This document shows positions 39,371-49,930 of a stretch of 64,000 nucleotides of DNA, piece by piece; position 1 is the stretch's first letter; each line of letters starts with the position of its first letter. Position numbers and translations under genes: made by a program. The stretch covers positions 1,612,001-1,676,000 of the forward strand of contig NZ_CP102604.1 of the NCBI RefSeq assembly GCF_024707505.1, given 5' to 3'. Origin of the DNA: Pantoea sp. SOD02. GTDB lineage: Bacteria > Pseudomonadota > Gammaproteobacteria > Enterobacterales > Enterobacteriaceae. Under the pieces are notes generated by a model, which did no database searches, was not told the origin of the DNA, and worked only from the letters and a program-made list of their open reading frames with translations.

Positions 39371-40324
39371 ATGTTTACCAAAATTATCGGTACGGGCAGC
39401 TATTTGCCTGAGCAGATTCGCTCCAATGCGGATCTGGAAAAAATGGTCGAGACGACGGACGAGTGGATTGTCACCCGTACCGGCATCCGTGAGCGCCGTA
39501 TTGCCGCTCCGGAAGAAACCGTTGCTACTATGGGCTTCACTGCAGCACAGCGCGCGCTGGAAATGGCGGGTGTGAATGCGAGCGACGTTGGCCTGATCAT
39601 TGTGGCAACCACCTCTTCCAGCCATGCCTTCCCTAGTTCAGCGTGCATGATCCAGCAAATGCTGGAGATCAACGATTGCGCTGCCTTCGATTTGGCCGCT
39701 GCCTGTGCGGGCTTCACCTATGCACTGAGCGTTGCCGATCAATACATCAAAAATGGTGTGGTAAAACATGCGCTGGTGATCGGTGCAGACGTGCTGGCAC
39801 GTACGCTCGATCCTAACGATCGTGGCACTATCATTCTGTTTGGTGATGGCGCGGGCGCGGTGGTACTGAGCCAGAGCGAAGAGCCAGGCATCCTTTCTAC
39901 CCATCTGCACGCCGACGGTCGTTACAGCAAACTGCTGACGCTGCCGTATCAGGATCGTGCCCATCAGGATGAGCCTGCTTATCTGACGATGGCGGGCAAT
40001 GAAGTCTTCAAAGTGGCCGTGACTGAACTGGCGCACATTGTTGATGAAACCCTGCAAGCCAACAATCTTGATCGTGAAATGCTCGACTGGCTGGTGCCGC
40101 ATCAGGCGAACCTGCGCATTATTAGCGCAACCGCCAAAAAGCTCGGCATGGGCATGGATAAAGTTGTCGTTACGCTGGATCGTCACGGTAATACCTCGGC
40201 CGCGTCAGTGCCAAGTGCACTGGACGAAGCGGTGCGCGATGGCCGTATCAAACCGGGACAACTGATTCTACTGGAAGCCTTTGGTGGTGGTTTCACCTGG
40301 GGTTCTGCGCTGGTTCGCTTTTGA
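39371..40324 (+). CDS. fabH: 3-oxoacyl-ACP synthase III (KAS III) FabH
   Basis: Starts fatty acid synthesis by condensing acetyl-CoA with malonyl-ACP. The 317-residue protein equals E. coli FabH in length. Catalytic C112 lies in [11 protein letters not shown], the histidine in [11 protein letters not shown] and the asparagine in [17 protein letters not shown]. It is immediately downstream of plsX with no gap. Confidence 0.97.
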   Translation: MFTKIIGTGSYLPEQIRSNADLEKMVETTDEWIVTRTGIRERRIAAPEETVATMGFTAAQRALEMAGVNASDVGLIIVATTSSSHAFPSSACMIQQMLEINDCAAFDLAAACAGFTYALSVADQYIKNGVVKHALVIGADVLARTLDPNDRGTIILFGDGAGAVVLSQSEEPGILSTHLHADGRYSKLLTLPYQDRAHQDEPAYLTMAGNEVFKVAVTELAHIVDETLQANNLDREMLDWLVPHQANLRIISATAKKLGMGMDKVVVTLDRHGNTSAASVPSALDEAVRDGRIKPGQLILLEAFGGGFTWGSALVRF

Positions 40325-40340
40325 TTGACAGGAACGAAAG

Positions 40341-41273
40341 ATGACGCAATTTGCTTATGTTTTCCCAGGACAGGGATCGCAGACCGTCGGCATGTTAGCC
40401 GAGCTGGCTGCTGAAAACCCGCAGGTTGAAGCCACTTTCCGTGAAGCTTCTGATGCGCTGGGTTATGACTTATGGCAGCTGGTCCAGCAGGGACCGGCTG
40501 AAGAATTGAATAAAACCTGGCAGACGCAACCTGCGCTGCTGGCGGCTTCTGTTGCTATCTATCGCGTATTGCAGAGCAAAAATGCGGTGCAGCCAACCAT
40601 GATGGCCGGCCACAGCCTCGGTGAGTACTCGGCGCTGGTATGTGCCGGTGTGCTGAATTTCGCAGACGCCATTGAATTGGTTGAGCTGCGCGGCAAACTG
40701 ATGCAGGAAGCGGTACCGGAAGGTACTGGCGCTATGCAGGCGATTATCGGCCTGGATGACGCATCCATCCGTAAAGCCTGCGAAGAGAGTGCTCAAGGCC
40801 AGGTGGTTTCACCGGTTAACTTTAACTCGCCGGGCCAGGTGGTTATCGCTGGCAACAAAGAAGCGGTTGAGCGTGCAGGTGCAGCTTGTAAAGCTGCCGG
40901 TGCCAAACGTGCACTGCCGCTGCCAGTCAGCGTGCCATCACACTGTGCGTTGATGAAACCTGCGGCCGATAAATTGGCGGTGGCGCTCGAAGCGATCACC
41001 TTCAATGCACCTTCGGTACCAGTGGTAAATAACGTCGACGTGAAGTGTGAAACTGAAGCTGCTGCGATCCGTAGTGCGCTGGTCCGTCAGCTGTATAGCC
41101 CGGTGCGCTGGACTGAATCGGTCGAGTTTATTGCTGCGCAGGGCGTTGAGCAATTGCTGGAAGTCGGTCCAGGTAAAGTCCTGACCGGTCTGACCAAACG
41201 TATTGTGGATAGCCTGAGTGCTGCTGCGGTGAACGATACTGCTTCACTAAGTGCTGCACTTACACAGGAATAA
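40341..41273 (+). CDS. fabD: Malonyl-CoA-ACP transacylase FabD
   Basis: Transfers malonyl from CoA to ACP. The 310-residue product has the opening FVFPGQGSQ-type motif (YVFPGQGSQTVGM), the nucleophile S92 in GHSLGEYSAL, an arginine in ELRGKLMQEAVP and the active histidine in VSVPSHCALM. Part of the fabHDG-acpP-fabF series. Confidence 0.97.
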   Translation: MTQFAYVFPGQGSQTVGMLAELAAENPQVEATFREASDALGYDLWQLVQQGPAEELNKTWQTQPALLAASVAIYRVLQSKNAVQPTMMAGHSLGEYSALVCAGVLNFADAIELVELRGKLMQEAVPEGTGAMQAIIGLDDASIRKACEESAQGQVVSPVNFNSPGQVVIAGNKEAVERAGAACKAAGAKRALPLPVSVPSHCALMKPAADKLAVALEAITFNAPSVPVVNNVDVKCETEAAAIRSALVRQLYSPVRWTESVEFIAAQGVEQLLEVGPGKVLTGLTKRIVDSLSAAAVNDTASLSAALTQE

Positions 41274-41283
41274 GAGGAAAAAC

Positions 41284-42018
41284 ATGAGCTTTGAAGGTAA
41301 AGTAGCGCTGGTTACCGGTGCAAGCCGTGGAATTGGTCGCGCCATTGCGGAAACGCTGGCTGCGCGCGGTGCCAAAGTGGTGGGAACCGCCACCAGTGCA
41401 AGCGGTGCGGAAGCAATCAGTGCTTACCTCGGCGACAAGGGCAAAGGCCTGCTGCTGAACGTCACTGATGCCGCCTCAATTGAGAGCGTCCTCGAACAAG
41501 TTCGCGCCGAATTTGGCGAAGTGGACATTTTAGTCAATAATGCAGGCATTACGCGTGACAATCTATTGATGCGCATGAAAGACGATGAGTGGGCGGATAT
41601 CCTTGATACCAACCTGACATCTGTCTTCCGTCTTTCTAAGGCGGTTATGCGTGCCATGATGAAAAAACGCGTGGGCCGTATCATTACCATCGGTTCTGTA
41701 GTTGGAACCATGGGTAACGCGGGTCAGGCAAACTATGCGGCAGCAAAAGCAGGTTTGATTGGCTTTAGCAAATCACTGGCGCGAGAAATTGCGTCACGTG
41801 GCATTACTGTAAACGTCGTGGCTCCGGGCTTTATTGAGACGGACATGACGCGTGCACTGAACGAAGATCAACGTTCGGGTATTTTGGCAGAAGTTCCAGC
41901 AGGTCGTTTAGGTGACCCGCAGGAAATTGCCAATGCTGTTGCATTCTTAGCCTCTGACGAAGCAGCCTACATCACGGGTGAGACGCTTCATGTCAATGGC
42001 GGCATGTACATGGTCTGA
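41284..42018 (+). CDS. fabG: 3-oxoacyl-ACP reductase FabG
   Basis: NADPH-dependent SDR enzyme of 244 residues, same length as in E. coli. TGASRGIGRAIAETLA is the cofactor loop, NNAG (VNNAGITRDNLLMRM) and the catalytic YxxxK in NYAAAKAGLIGFSK follow, with the active serine in TIGSVVGTMGN. The start at 41284 follows AAGAGGAAAAAC; an upstream in-frame ATG lies in the fabD end. Confidence 0.97.
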   Translation: MSFEGKVALVTGASRGIGRAIAETLAARGAKVVGTATSASGAEAISAYLGDKGKGLLLNVTDAASIESVLEQVRAEFGEVDILVNNAGITRDNLLMRMKDDEWADILDTNLTSVFRLSKAVMRAMMKKRVGRIITIGSVVGTMGNAGQANYAAAKAGLIGFSKSLAREIASRGITVNVVAPGFIETDMTRALNEDQRSGILAEVPAGRLGDPQEIANAVAFLASDEAAYITGETLHVNGGMYMV

Positions 42019-42098
42019 TAATCACGAAAACATTTGCTTTATCTGCGGCAAACACCGCAGAATAACTCAAAATCGTGGTTCGACCAGCCGGGATTTTG

Positions 42099-42126
42099 TT
42101 GCATCTTTTTCAACATTTTATACACT
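42099..42126 (+). promoter_or_regulatory. Promoter of acpP
   Basis: TTGCAT (42099-42104), 16 bases, TACACT (42121-42126), followed by ACGAAAACCATCGCGAAAG, closely resembling the E. coli acpP promoter in the 153-base fabG-acpP gap. It gives acpP the separate high-level transcription expected for such an abundant protein. Confidence 0.7.
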
Positions 42127-42171
42127 ACGAAAACCATCGCGAAAGCGAGTTTTGATAGGAAATTAAATAGT

Positions 42172-42411
42172 ATGAGCGATATCGAACAACGCGTTAAGAA
42201 AATCGTAGCTGAGCAGCTGGGTGTTAAAGAAGACGAAGTGATTAACACTGCTTCTTTCGTTGAAGACCTTGGTGCAGATTCTCTTGACACCGTTGAGCTG
42301 GTAATGGCTCTGGAAGAAGAGTTTGATACTGAAATTCCAGACGAAGAAGCTGAGAAAATCACTACCGTTCAGGCAGCGATCGATTACATCAATAGTCATA
42401 AACACGACTAA
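42172..42411 (+). CDS. acpP: Acyl carrier protein AcpP
   Basis: Central acyl carrier of fatty acid synthesis, 79 residues, acidic, four-helix. The phosphopantetheine attachment site is S37 in [22 protein letters not shown]. The start follows a GATAGGAAATTAAATAGT leader as in E. coli. Codon choice is markedly biased to preferred codons, as expected for a very highly expressed gene. A terminator follows, but fabF probably also receives readthrough. Confidence 0.98.
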   Translation: MSDIEQRVKKIVAEQLGVKEDEVINTASFVEDLGADSLDTVELVMALEEEFDTEIPDEEAEKITTVQAAIDYINSHKHD

Positions 42412-42420
42412 TGAATATCT

Positions 42421-42449
42421 TCAGGCGGTCACCTCGACCGCCTGAGTTT
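42421..42449 (+). terminator. Terminator after acpP
   Basis: TCAGGCGGTC / GACCGCCTGA stem of ten pairs with a five-base loop followed by GTTTT. The U-tract is short, which would allow partial readthrough into fabF. Confidence 0.8.
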
Positions 42450-42497
42450 TATGTATGCCCCACATAGCGTTATTTTTTCCCTCCCTGGAGGACGTGC

Positions 42498-43739
42498 GTG
42501 TCTAAGCGTCGTGTAGTTGTGACTGGTCTTGGCATGTTGTCTCCTGTCGGCAATACCGTAGAGTCTACCTGGAGTGCTCTCCTTGCCGGTCAGAGCGGCA
42601 TTAGCCTGATCGACCATTTTGATACTAGTGCCTATGCAACGCGTTTTGCGGGCTTAGTAAGAGATTTTAATTGCGATGATTTCATCTCGCGCAAAGATCA
42701 GCGCAAGATGGATGACTTCATCCAATACGGCATCGTTGCAGGCATTCAGGCTATGGCAGACTCCGGTCTGGTCGTAACCGATGAGAATGCTGGTCGCATT
42801 GGTGCGGCAATCGGTTCTGGTATTGGCGGACTGGGTTTAATCGAAGATAACCACAGCTCGCTGGTCAACGGTGGACCGCGCAAAATCAGCCCATTCTTCG
42901 TGCCTTCTACCATCGTCAACATGGTTGCAGGTCACCTCACCATCATGTACGGCCTGAAAGGTCCAAGCATCTCTATCGCAACTGCCTGTACGTCCGGTGT
43001 GCACAACATTGGTCATGCGGCGCGTATCATTGCGTATAACGATGCTGATGTGATGTTGGCCGGTGGTGCGGAGAAAGCCAGTACGCCGTTAGGTGTCGGT
43101 GGTTTTGGTGCTGCGCGTGCGCTCTCCACGCATAATGACAATCCTCAGGCGGCAAGCCGTCCGTGGGATAAAGATCGTGACGGTTTCGTGTTGGGTGACG
43201 GTGCTGGCATTATCGTACTGGAAGAGTACGAACACGCGAAGAAACGTGGTGCGAAGATTTATGCTGAGATCATTGGTTTCGGCATGAGCAGCGATGCTTA
43301 CCACATGACGTCACCTCCGGAAGACGGTTCAGGTGCAGCAGCAGCGATGGTTAACGCGCTGCGTGACGCGCAGCTGAACGCTGAGCAGATTGGTTATGTC
43401 AACGCGCACGGCACCTCGACGCCAGCCGGTGACAAAGCGGAAGCGCAGGCGGTGAAATCGGTGTTTGGTGCGGCAGCTCACAGTGTGATGGTCAGCTCCA
43501 CCAAGTCGATGACTGGCCACCTGTTGGGCGCTGCGGGCGCAGTAGAAGCGATTTATTCGATTCTGGCGCTGCGCGACCAGGCGATTCCACCAACCATCAA
43601 CCTCGACAATCCTGACGAAGGTTGCGATCTGGACTTCGTGCCGCATACGGCGCGCCAGGTCAGCGGACTGGAGTACACCTTGTGTAACTCCTTTGGATTT
43701 GGCGGCACTAACGGCTCGCTGATCTTCCGCAAGGTTTAA
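42498..43739 (+). CDS. fabF: 3-oxoacyl-ACP synthase II FabF
   Basis: KAS II condensing enzyme of 413 residues that elongates acyl-ACPs and, in E. coli, adjusts cis-vaccenate content with temperature. The active cysteine (about 164) lies in [14 protein letters not shown], and the two histidines in [14 protein letters not shown] and [30 protein letters not shown] closes the protein. The start is GTG with TGGAGGACGTGC ahead. Confidence 0.97.
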   Translation: MSKRRVVVTGLGMLSPVGNTVESTWSALLAGQSGISLIDHFDTSAYATRFAGLVRDFNCDDFISRKDQRKMDDFIQYGIVAGIQAMADSGLVVTDENAGRIGAAIGSGIGGLGLIEDNHSSLVNGGPRKISPFFVPSTIVNMVAGHLTIMYGLKGPSISIATACTSGVHNIGHAARIIAYNDADVMLAGGAEKASTPLGVGGFGAARALSTHNDNPQAASRPWDKDRDGFVLGDGAGIIVLEEYEHAKKRGAKIYAEIIGFGMSSDAYHMTSPPEDGSGAAAAMVNALRDAQLNAEQIGYVNAHGTSTPAGDKAEAQAVKSVFGAAAHSVMVSSTKSMTGHLLGAAGAVEAIYSILALRDQAIPPTINLDNPDEGCDLDFVPHTARQVSGLEYTLCNSFGFGGTNGSLIFRKV

Positions 43740-43758
43740 TCGCTCCTCAGCCATACAG

Positions 43759-43784
43759 AGGCCCGCATTGCGGGCCTTTTTTAT
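43759..43784 (+). terminator. Terminator after fabF
   Basis: AGGCCCGC / GCGGGCCT stem with an ATT loop and six T residues. It separates the fab genes from pabC, which lies 76 bases past fabF. Confidence 0.9.
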
Positions 43785-43815
43785 ATTTTCTACCGGGCTA
43801 ATCAAGGCGGCCAAC

Positions 43816-44628
43816 ATGTGGATAAACGGCATACCGCAAACCGAGCTTTCAGCACGCGATCGCGCAGTGCAATTTGGTGATGGCTGTTTTACCACTGCTG
43901 CAGTGATCAACGGCCATATTGTTATGCTGGATGCGCATCTGCAGCGGCTGAAAGAGGGCTGCGCACGGTTATTGATGGATGCACCTGATCTAGTTCAACT
44001 CGCCGCAGAAATGCATCACGCCGCTGCGCAACAAACGCAGGCAGTGCTCAAGGTGATTTTGACGGCAGGCGCAGGAGGACGCGGATACAGCCGCGCAGGC
44101 TGCCAAACGCCGACGCGCATCCTTTCGCTCTCGCCGTGGCCACAGCATTACGCCACGCTGCAACAGCAGGGCGCTGTGCTCCACACCAGCCCAATACGCC
44201 TGGCACGCAATCCATTGCTGGCCGGCGTAAAGCACCTGAATCGCCTTGAACAGGTGCTGATTCGCCAGCATCTTGACCAGACGGGCGGCGACGAGGCGCT
44301 GGTGCTTGACACTAACGGGACGGTGGTGGAATGCTGTGCGGCCAATTTATTCTGGCGCAAAGGCAACCACGTCTTTACACCTAAGCTTGGGCAGGCTGGC
44401 GTGGATGGTATTATGCGTCGTTATCTGATGGCGCAGATGGCCGCGAATGGCCAGACTTGTCAGCTAATTGATGGCAGCAGGGACGACGTGTTGAACGCCG
44501 ATGAAGTGGTGATATGCAACGCCCTGATGCCCGTTTTACCCGTGCGACAAATTGACGACGTTTCGTTTACCGCACGCTCGCTGTATCAGCAACTGCGCGC
44601 CAGTTGCCCGACGATGGAAGCATCATGA
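43816..44628 (+). CDS. pabC: Aminodeoxychorismate lyase PabC
   Basis: PLP enzyme of fold type IV that forms 4-aminobenzoate and pyruvate from aminodeoxychorismate, for folate. The 270-residue product carries the PLP lysine K139 in [31 protein letters not shown] and [12 protein letters not shown] match E. coli. The ATG at 43816 was chosen by homology, with AAGG upstream. The stop overlaps the mltG start (ATGA). Confidence 0.95.
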   Translation: MWINGIPQTELSARDRAVQFGDGCFTTAAVINGHIVMLDAHLQRLKEGCARLLMDAPDLVQLAAEMHHAAAQQTQAVLKVILTAGAGGRGYSRAGCQTPTRILSLSPWPQHYATLQQQGAVLHTSPIRLARNPLLAGVKHLNRLEQVLIRQHLDQTGGDEALVLDTNGTVVECCAANLFWRKGNHVFTPKLGQAGVDGIMRRYLMAQMAANGQTCQLIDGSRDDVLNADEVVICNALMPVLPVRQIDDVSFTARSLYQQLRASCPTMEAS

Positions 44629-45644
44629 CTCGAATGAAAAAAATTCTCGCAGGCGTTGTGGTAGTCGCAGGACTCGCCGCCGCCTTTAGCTATTGGCAGA
44701 TTGAACGGTTAGCTGATACGCCCCTAACACTGCAGCAGGAAACCATTTACACCTTGCCGGCTGGCAGCGGCCGTGTAGTACTGGAAGCGCAACTCGAAAG
44801 TCAGCACATCATTCCGCAAAGCATCTGGTTTGGCCCGTTACTGAAGCTTGAACCGGAACTGGCGCGTTTTAAGGCCGGTACCTATCGTCTGGAAACCGGT
44901 ATGACGGTGCGTCAGTTGTTGCAATTGCTGGCAAGCGGTAAAGAAGCGCAATTCCCGGTGCGTTTTATTGAAGGTTCTCGTCTTACCGAGTGGTTAGCCG
45001 AGTTGCGTAAAGCGCCATACCTGAAACACACGCTGACCGACGATCAATTTGCCAGCGTTGCCGCTGCGCTCAAACTCGACGTGGGCCAACTGGAAGGCAG
45101 CTTCTATCCTGATACGTATCTCTACACTGCCAATACCAGCGATGTGGCGCTGCTGGAACGTGCCCACGCGCGCATGAATAAGCTGGTCGATGAGATTTGG
45201 CAGGGACGCATGGAGAATCTGCCTTACAAGAAAGATCAGGACATGGTCACCATGGCATCGATCATTGAGAAAGAGACTGGCGTGAGCGAAGAGCGCGCGC
45301 GCGTGGCGTCGGTGTTTATTAATCGCCTGCGTACCGGGATGAAACTGCAAACCGATCCCACGGTGATTTACGGTATGGGCGACAGCTACACCGGCACGCT
45401 AACCCGTAAAAATCTGGAAACGCCAACCGACTACAACACCTACACCATTAGCGGTTTGCCGCCGGGACCGATCGCGATGCCGGGCCGTGCTTCACTGGAA
45501 GCGGCTGCGCATCCGGAAAAAACCAATTACCTCTATTTTGTCGCGGATGGCAAAGGTGGACACACCTTTACCACCAATCTGGCCAGCCACAATAAAGCGG
45601 TGCAGGTTTACCGGCTGGCAATGAAGGAAAAAAATGAAAAGTAA
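44625..45644 (+). CDS. mltG: Endolytic murein transglycosylase MltG
   Basis: Inner-membrane lytic transglycosylase that cleaves new glycan strands and is thought to set glycan length. One N-terminal membrane helix (about 6-24) is followed by a LysM-like region and the YceG catalytic domain with E215 in [37 protein letters not shown] and [13 protein letters not shown] are family signatures. The product is 339 residues (340 in E. coli). Its start overlaps pabC by four bases and its end overlaps tmk by 11. Confidence 0.95.
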   Translation: MTRMKKILAGVVVVAGLAAAFSYWQIERLADTPLTLQQETIYTLPAGSGRVVLEAQLESQHIIPQSIWFGPLLKLEPELARFKAGTYRLETGMTVRQLLQLLASGKEAQFPVRFIEGSRLTEWLAELRKAPYLKHTLTDDQFASVAAALKLDVGQLEGSFYPDTYLYTANTSDVALLERAHARMNKLVDEIWQGRMENLPYKKDQDMVTMASIIEKETGVSEERARVASVFINRLRTGMKLQTDPTVIYGMGDSYTGTLTRKNLETPTDYNTYTISGLPPGPIAMPGRASLEAAAHPEKTNYLYFVADGKGGHTFTTNLASHNKAVQVYRLAMKEKNEK

Positions 45645-46269
45645 GTTTATCGTCATTGAAGGCCTGGAAGGTGCAGGCAAAACCACCGCGCGCGATGCGC
45701 TGGTTGCTGTGCTGCATGAGCATGGCATTAATGATGTCGTCTTTACGCGCGAGCCGGGCGGTACGCCGCTGGCAGAGCAATTGCGCGTGTTGGTCAAGCA
45801 GGGCATTGATGGCGAGCAGGTGACCGATAAAGCCGAGCTGCTGATGCTGTACGCGGCACGCGTGCAGCTGGTAGAGAACGTGATCAAACCGGCGCTGGCA
45901 CGCGGTGCCTGGGTGGTCGGCGATCGTCACGATCTCTCCTCACAAGCTTATCAGGGCGGCGGACGAGGTCTGGATGCACAGCTAATGACCACGCTGCGCG
46001 ATGCGGTGCTGGGCGATTTCCGTCCCGATCTCACACTCTATCTCGACGTAACGCCAGAAATTGGCCTGCAACGCGCCCGCGCTCGCGGTGAGTTAGATCG
46101 TATAGAGCAGGAATCATTACGGTTCTTCGAGCGCACGCGTGAACGCTATCTGGCTTTAGCCGCTCAGGATCCCTCAATTCTAACCATTGATGCGACGCAA
46201 AATATTGCAGACGTGACATCGTCACTTCAAGGCACCTTGCGTAGCTGGCTGGCAGGCCAATCCGCATGA
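45634..46269 (+). CDS. tmk: Thymidylate kinase
   Basis: Phosphorylates dTMP to dTDP; 211 residues. The P-loop GLEGAGKTT lies at residues 10-18, the DR(Y/H) base motif appears as [20 protein letters not shown], and [26 protein letters not shown] forms the lid region. It starts within the end of mltG and overlaps holB by four bases, a tightly coupled operon. Confidence 0.96.
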   Translation: MKSKFIVIEGLEGAGKTTARDALVAVLHEHGINDVVFTREPGGTPLAEQLRVLVKQGIDGEQVTDKAELLMLYAARVQLVENVIKPALARGAWVVGDRHDLSSQAYQGGGRGLDAQLMTTLRDAVLGDFRPDLTLYLDVTPEIGLQRARARGELDRIEQESLRFFERTRERYLALAAQDPSILTIDATQNIADVTSSLQGTLRSWLAGQSA

Positions 46270-47255
46270 ACTGGTATCCGTGGCTGAATCAGCCTTATCG
46301 ACAAATTATCGCCCGCCATCAAAGCGGCCAGGCGCATCACGCCTTACTGGTGCAGGCCATTGAAGGCATGGGTGACGATGCGTTGATCTGGGGCGTAAGC
46401 CGTTGGTTGATGTGTTTGCAGCCGGAAGGATTGAAGAGCTGTGGCCACTGCCACGGCTGCCAGTTAATGCAGGCGCATACGCATCCCGATTGGTATCGCC
46501 TGGAAGCCGAAAAGGGGAAATCCTCGCTTGGTATTGATGCGGTGCGCGACGTCACTGAAAAGCTGTATCACTTCGCCCAGCAGGGCGGCGCAAAGATCGT
46601 TTGGTTGCCCGATGCCGCGCAGCTGACAGAAGCCGCCGCCAACGCATTACTGAAAACGCTGGAAGAGCCGCCGGCGAATTGCTGGTTTTTCCTCAGCGTG
46701 CGCGAACCTTCGCGCCTGCTGGCGACGCTGCGCAGTCGCTGCATGACGTGGCATCTGTCGCCGCCGGAAGAGGCGCATAGCCTGCAATGGCTGCAGAAAC
46801 AGCAACCGCAGCCGGAAGAGAAGCTGCGCGCCGCCTTACGTTTGAGTAATGGCGCACCCGCCGCCGCCTTGACGCTGTTGCAGCCCGAGCGCTGGCAGGC
46901 GCGTGAAACGCTGTGCGAAACGCTGATCAAAGCGCTTAACGGTGATGTACTGCAGCTATTACCCGCGCTGAACAGCGAAGATGTGGCCGAACGCCTCAGC
47001 TGGCTGATTTCGCTGCTGGTGGATGCGATGAAAGTGCAGCAGGGCGCCAGCCAGTGGCTGAGCAACGGCGATCGTCCGGATGTAGTTACGCAGTTGGCGC
47101 AAAGAATGAACAGCAGTGCGCTTAACAGCAGCGCACAGCAATGGATGCAGTGCCGCGAACAGCTGTTACATGTCGCCGCACTCAACCGTGAATTAATGTT
47201 GACCGATCGTTTACTCGCCTGGGGACGTTTACTGACTCCGGCAACGGTCGGCTAA
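46266..47255 (+). CDS. holB: DNA polymerase III subunit delta' (HolB)
   Basis: Clamp-loader subunit of 329 residues; an AAA+ fold without a functional P-loop, as usual for delta'. The zinc cysteines C50, C59, C62 and C65 lie in [35 protein letters not shown] and TLRSRCMTW (SRC motif) are conserved. It overlaps tmk by four bases, and ycfH follows 16 bases later. Confidence 0.95.
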   Translation: MNWYPWLNQPYRQIIARHQSGQAHHALLVQAIEGMGDDALIWGVSRWLMCLQPEGLKSCGHCHGCQLMQAHTHPDWYRLEAEKGKSSLGIDAVRDVTEKLYHFAQQGGAKIVWLPDAAQLTEAAANALLKTLEEPPANCWFFLSVREPSRLLATLRSRCMTWHLSPPEEAHSLQWLQKQQPQPEEKLRAALRLSNGAPAAALTLLQPERWQARETLCETLIKALNGDVLQLLPALNSEDVAERLSWLISLLVDAMKVQQGASQWLSNGDRPDVVTQLAQRMNSSALNSSAQQWMQCREQLLHVAALNRELMLTDRLLAWGRLLTPATVG

Positions 47256-47271
47256 GCGAAAAGAGAGCTCT

Positions 47272-48063
47272 ATGTTTATTGTCGATTCCCACTGCCATCT
47301 CGATGGCCTCGATTATGAAAAACACCATCGCGATCTGGATGATGTCATCGCCAAAGCGGCGGCGCGTGATGTGAAGTTTATGCTGGCAATTGCCACCACC
47401 TTGCCGGATTACTACAAAATCAAACAGCTGGTGGGCGATCGTGAAAACGTCGCGCTGGCTTGTGGCGTGCATCCGCTGAACCAGGAAGCGCCGTACGACG
47501 TCGAAGAGTTCCGCCGTCTGGCCGCCGAGGATCGCGTGGTCGCGCTGGGTGAAACCGGGCTGGATTACTTCTATCAGCAGGAAACCAAAGCGCAGCAGCA
47601 AGTCTCGTTTCGTGAGCACATTCGTACCGGTATCGCACTGAATAAACCGATCATTGTGCACACGCGTGATGCGCGTGAAGACACGCTCGCAATTCTACGC
47701 GAAGAGCAGGTGGAGAAATGTGGCGGCGTGCTGCACTGTTTTACCGAAGACAAAGAAACGGCAGCCAAATTGCTGGATCTTGGTTTTTATATCTCCTTCT
47801 CTGGCATTCTGACCTTCCGTAACGCCGAACAGATCCGCGATGCGGCGCGCTATGTGCCACTTGATCGCATGCTGGTAGAAACCGATTCGCCGTATCTGGC
47901 GCCGGTACCGCACCGTGGTAAAGAGAATCAGCCAGCGTTTACGCGTGATGTGGCAGATTACATGGCGGTATTAAAAGGCGTGGATATCGAAACCCTCGCC
48001 GCTGCCACCACTGAAAACTTCTCCCGCCTGTTCCACATCCCGATGAGTCGTCTCGGCGGCTAA
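47272..48063 (+). CDS. ycfH: TatD-family metal-dependent hydrolase YcfH
   Basis: Predicted metal-dependent hydrolase/deoxyribonuclease of 263 residues. The metal ligands H7 and H9 are in DSHCHLDGLD; GETGLDYFY, PIIVHTRDAREDTL, HCFTED and ETDSPYLAPVP are the remaining TatD motifs. The natural substrate is unknown. It is the last gene of the yceD-to-ycfH block and shares the position next to ptsG seen in E. coli. Confidence 0.94.
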   Translation: MFIVDSHCHLDGLDYEKHHRDLDDVIAKAAARDVKFMLAIATTLPDYYKIKQLVGDRENVALACGVHPLNQEAPYDVEEFRRLAAEDRVVALGETGLDYFYQQETKAQQQVSFREHIRTGIALNKPIIVHTRDAREDTLAILREEQVEKCGGVLHCFTEDKETAAKLLDLGFYISFSGILTFRNAEQIRDAARYVPLDRMLVETDSPYLAPVPHRGKENQPAFTRDVADYMAVLKGVDIETLAAATTENFSRLFHIPMSRLGG

Positions 48064-48201
48064 CCGCTTTATTTCAAAGGCTGTAATTAATCAAAAATAA
48101 CCCAACTGCACTGCGTCTGACTGGACGCAGGCAGTGATTTATTGCTGTTTATTAGCGCAAATCAGTCAGAAATGACTGAAAGGAAGAGGCCGCTCTTAGC
48201 G

Positions 48202-48223
48202 AAATGTGATGGCCGTCAATTTA
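48202..48223. promoter_or_regulatory. Predicted CRP-cAMP site upstream of ptsG
   Basis: AAATGTGATGGCCGTCAATT contains a perfect TGTGA half and a TCAAT second half (consensus TCACA) with the correct six-base spacing. E. coli ptsG is CRP activated from a site at a comparable place. Confidence 0.65.
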
Positions 48224-48235
48224 ACAATTAGCGAT

Positions 48236-48258
48236 TTATTTTACTCTTCGTAATAAAT
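48236..48258. promoter_or_regulatory. Predicted Mlc operator of ptsG
   Basis: TTATTTTACTC followed by TTCGTAATAAAT is very close to the Mlc consensus of E. coli ptsG (TTATTTTACTCTGTG-type palindrome with TAATAAAT). Mlc repression would be relieved when PtsG transports glucose and sequesters Mlc. Confidence 0.85.
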
Positions 48259-48331
48259 CAAAAGACGCTCAGCGTCACCCCGGCGAAGGATCCTCCCCCT
48301 AAGCCATGCGCACTGCGCAAAAAATTGCACT

Positions 48332-48342
48332 CATACTCAGGA
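48332..48342 (+). promoter_or_regulatory. Predicted SgrS sRNA target at the ptsG ribosome site
   Basis: CATACTCAGGA just ahead of the ptsG ATG matches the segment of E. coli ptsG mRNA that pairs with the glucose-phosphate-stress sRNA SgrS and overlaps the Shine-Dalgarno sequence. The sgrS gene itself is not in this window. Confidence 0.65.
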
Positions 48343-48348
48343 GTTTCT

Positions 48349-49782
48349 ATGTTCAAGAACGCATTTGCGAACCTGCAGAAAGTAGGTAAATCGCTGATGT
48401 TGCCGGTATCGGTTCTGCCGATTGCCGGTATTTTGTTAGGTGTTGGTTCAGCAAACTTTAGCTGGCTGCCGGAAGTGGTTTCCCACGTCATGGCCGAAGC
48501 GGGTGGTTCGGTGTTTGCCAATATGCCGCTGATCTTTGCGATCGGTGTGGCGCTCGGCTTTACCAATAACGACGGCGTGTCTGCGCTGGCGGCTGTGGTT
48601 GCTTACGGCATCATGGTGAAAACCATGGCGGTGGTTGCGCCATTGGTACTGCATATGCCTGCCGGAGAAATCGAGGCCAAGCATCTTGCCGATACCGGTG
48701 TGCTCGGTGGGATCATCGCCGGTTCCATCGCGGCGTATATGTTTAACCGCTTCTACCGCATCAAACTGCCTGAGTATCTCGGCTTCTTTGCCGGCAAGCG
48801 CTTTGTGCCGATCATCTCCGGTCTGGCCGCGATTTTCACCGGTGTAGTGCTGTCATTCATTTGGCCGCCAATCGGTACCGCGATTCAGGACTTCTCACAG
48901 TGGGCTGCGTACCAAAACCCAGTCGTCGCCTTTGGCCTTTACGGTCTGATTGAGCGTTCACTGGTGCCGTTTGGTCTGCACCATATCTGGAACGTACCTT
49001 TCCAGATGCAGATTGGTGAGTTCACCAATGCCGCAGGTCAGGTGTTCCACGGTGATATTCCACGTTACATGGCGGGCGACCCAACGGCAGGCAAACTGTC
49101 AGGCGGCTTCCTGTTCAAAATGTACGGTCTGCCAGCAGCAGCGATTGCGATTTGGCACACCGCTAAACCAGAAAACCGCGCCAAAGTGGGCGGCATCATG
49201 ATCTCAGCCGCGCTGACCTCGTTCCTGACCGGAATTACCGAGCCAATCGAGTTCGCTTTCATGTTCGTGGCGCCGATTCTGTATGTGATCCACGCGATTT
49301 TGGCGGGCCTGGCCTTCCCAATCTGTATCCTGCTGGGTATGCGTGATGGCACCAGCTTCTCACACGGTCTGATCGACTTTATCGTGCTGAGCGGTAACAG
49401 CAGCAAAATCTGGCTGTTCCCGATTGTGGGTATCATCTACGGCCTGATTTACTACACCGTATTCCGTTTCCTGATTGTGAAACTGAATCTGAAAACCCCT
49501 GGCCGTGAGGACACCGCGATGGAGCAGAGCAGCGCAACTGGCAGTGAAATGGCTGGCAAACTGGTTACCGCGTTTGGTGGTAAAGAGAACATCACTAACC
49601 TTGATGCCTGTATCACGCGTCTGCGTGTGAGCGTGGCAGATGTGGGTAAGGTTGATCAGGCTGAACTGAAAAGCCTTGGCGCACGTGGTGTGGTGGTAGC
49701 AGGTTCAGGCGTTCAGGCGATCTTCGGCACTAAGTCCGATAACCTGAAAACTGAAATGGATGACTATATCCGCAGCATGTAA
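48349..49782 (+). CDS. ptsG: PTS glucose transporter subunit IIBC (PtsG)
   Basis: Glucose-specific PTS permease that takes up and phosphorylates glucose using phosphate from HPr via EIIA-Glc. It has 477 residues, the same as E. coli, with an EIIC membrane domain of about ten helices (1-385), a linker containing LKTPGRED, and an EIIB domain with phosphocysteine C421 in [13 protein letters not shown]. The start at 48349 follows CAGGAG. No EIIA domain is fused, so it depends on crr elsewhere. Upstream are CRP-like, Mlc-like and SgrS-target sequences. Confidence 0.97.
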   Translation: MFKNAFANLQKVGKSLMLPVSVLPIAGILLGVGSANFSWLPEVVSHVMAEAGGSVFANMPLIFAIGVALGFTNNDGVSALAAVVAYGIMVKTMAVVAPLVLHMPAGEIEAKHLADTGVLGGIIAGSIAAYMFNRFYRIKLPEYLGFFAGKRFVPIISGLAAIFTGVVLSFIWPPIGTAIQDFSQWAAYQNPVVAFGLYGLIERSLVPFGLHHIWNVPFQMQIGEFTNAAGQVFHGDIPRYMAGDPTAGKLSGGFLFKMYGLPAAAIAIWHTAKPENRAKVGGIMISAALTSFLTGITEPIEFAFMFVAPILYVIHAILAGLAFPICILLGMRDGTSFSHGLIDFIVLSGNSSKIWLFPIVGIIYGLIYYTVFRFLIVKLNLKTPGREDTAMEQSSATGSEMAGKLVTAFGGKENITNLDACITRLRVSVADVGKVDQAELKSLGARGVVVAGSGVQAIFGTKSDNLKTEMDDYIRSM

Positions 49783-49804
49783 CGATAAAGGGCAGGCAGA
49801 GCCG

Positions 49805-49915
49805 GTGCGATGAAGCGGCGTCAGATCGTAAAGACGCCATAAACCATCCCTGGGGCTCGGCCCAAGCCATCCCTGGCTTGGGACGCTTTACTCCTCTGCC
49901 GCCGCTTCATCGCAC
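49805..49915. repeat. Palindromic intergenic element with 16-bp perfect terminal inverted repeats
   Basis: Arms 49805-49820 and 49900-49915 are perfectly complementary over 16 bases. Inside lie GTAAAG/CTTTAC (49828-49833 / 49886-49891), a perfect nine-pair hairpin CCCAAGCCA-TCCC-TGGCTTGGG (49861-49882), and a second copy of CCATCCCTGG (49844-49853). It codes for nothing and sits between convergent ptsG and the GH105 gene. The layout fits a non-autonomous mobile or structured repeat element. Confidence 0.75.
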
Positions 49916-49930
49916 TTCACTTTCGGTGCG

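Noticed and set aside
48113..48132. CTGCGTC/GACGCAG hairpin after ycfH
   Set aside because: Short stem followed by GCAGTGATTT, no U-tract; could be chance.
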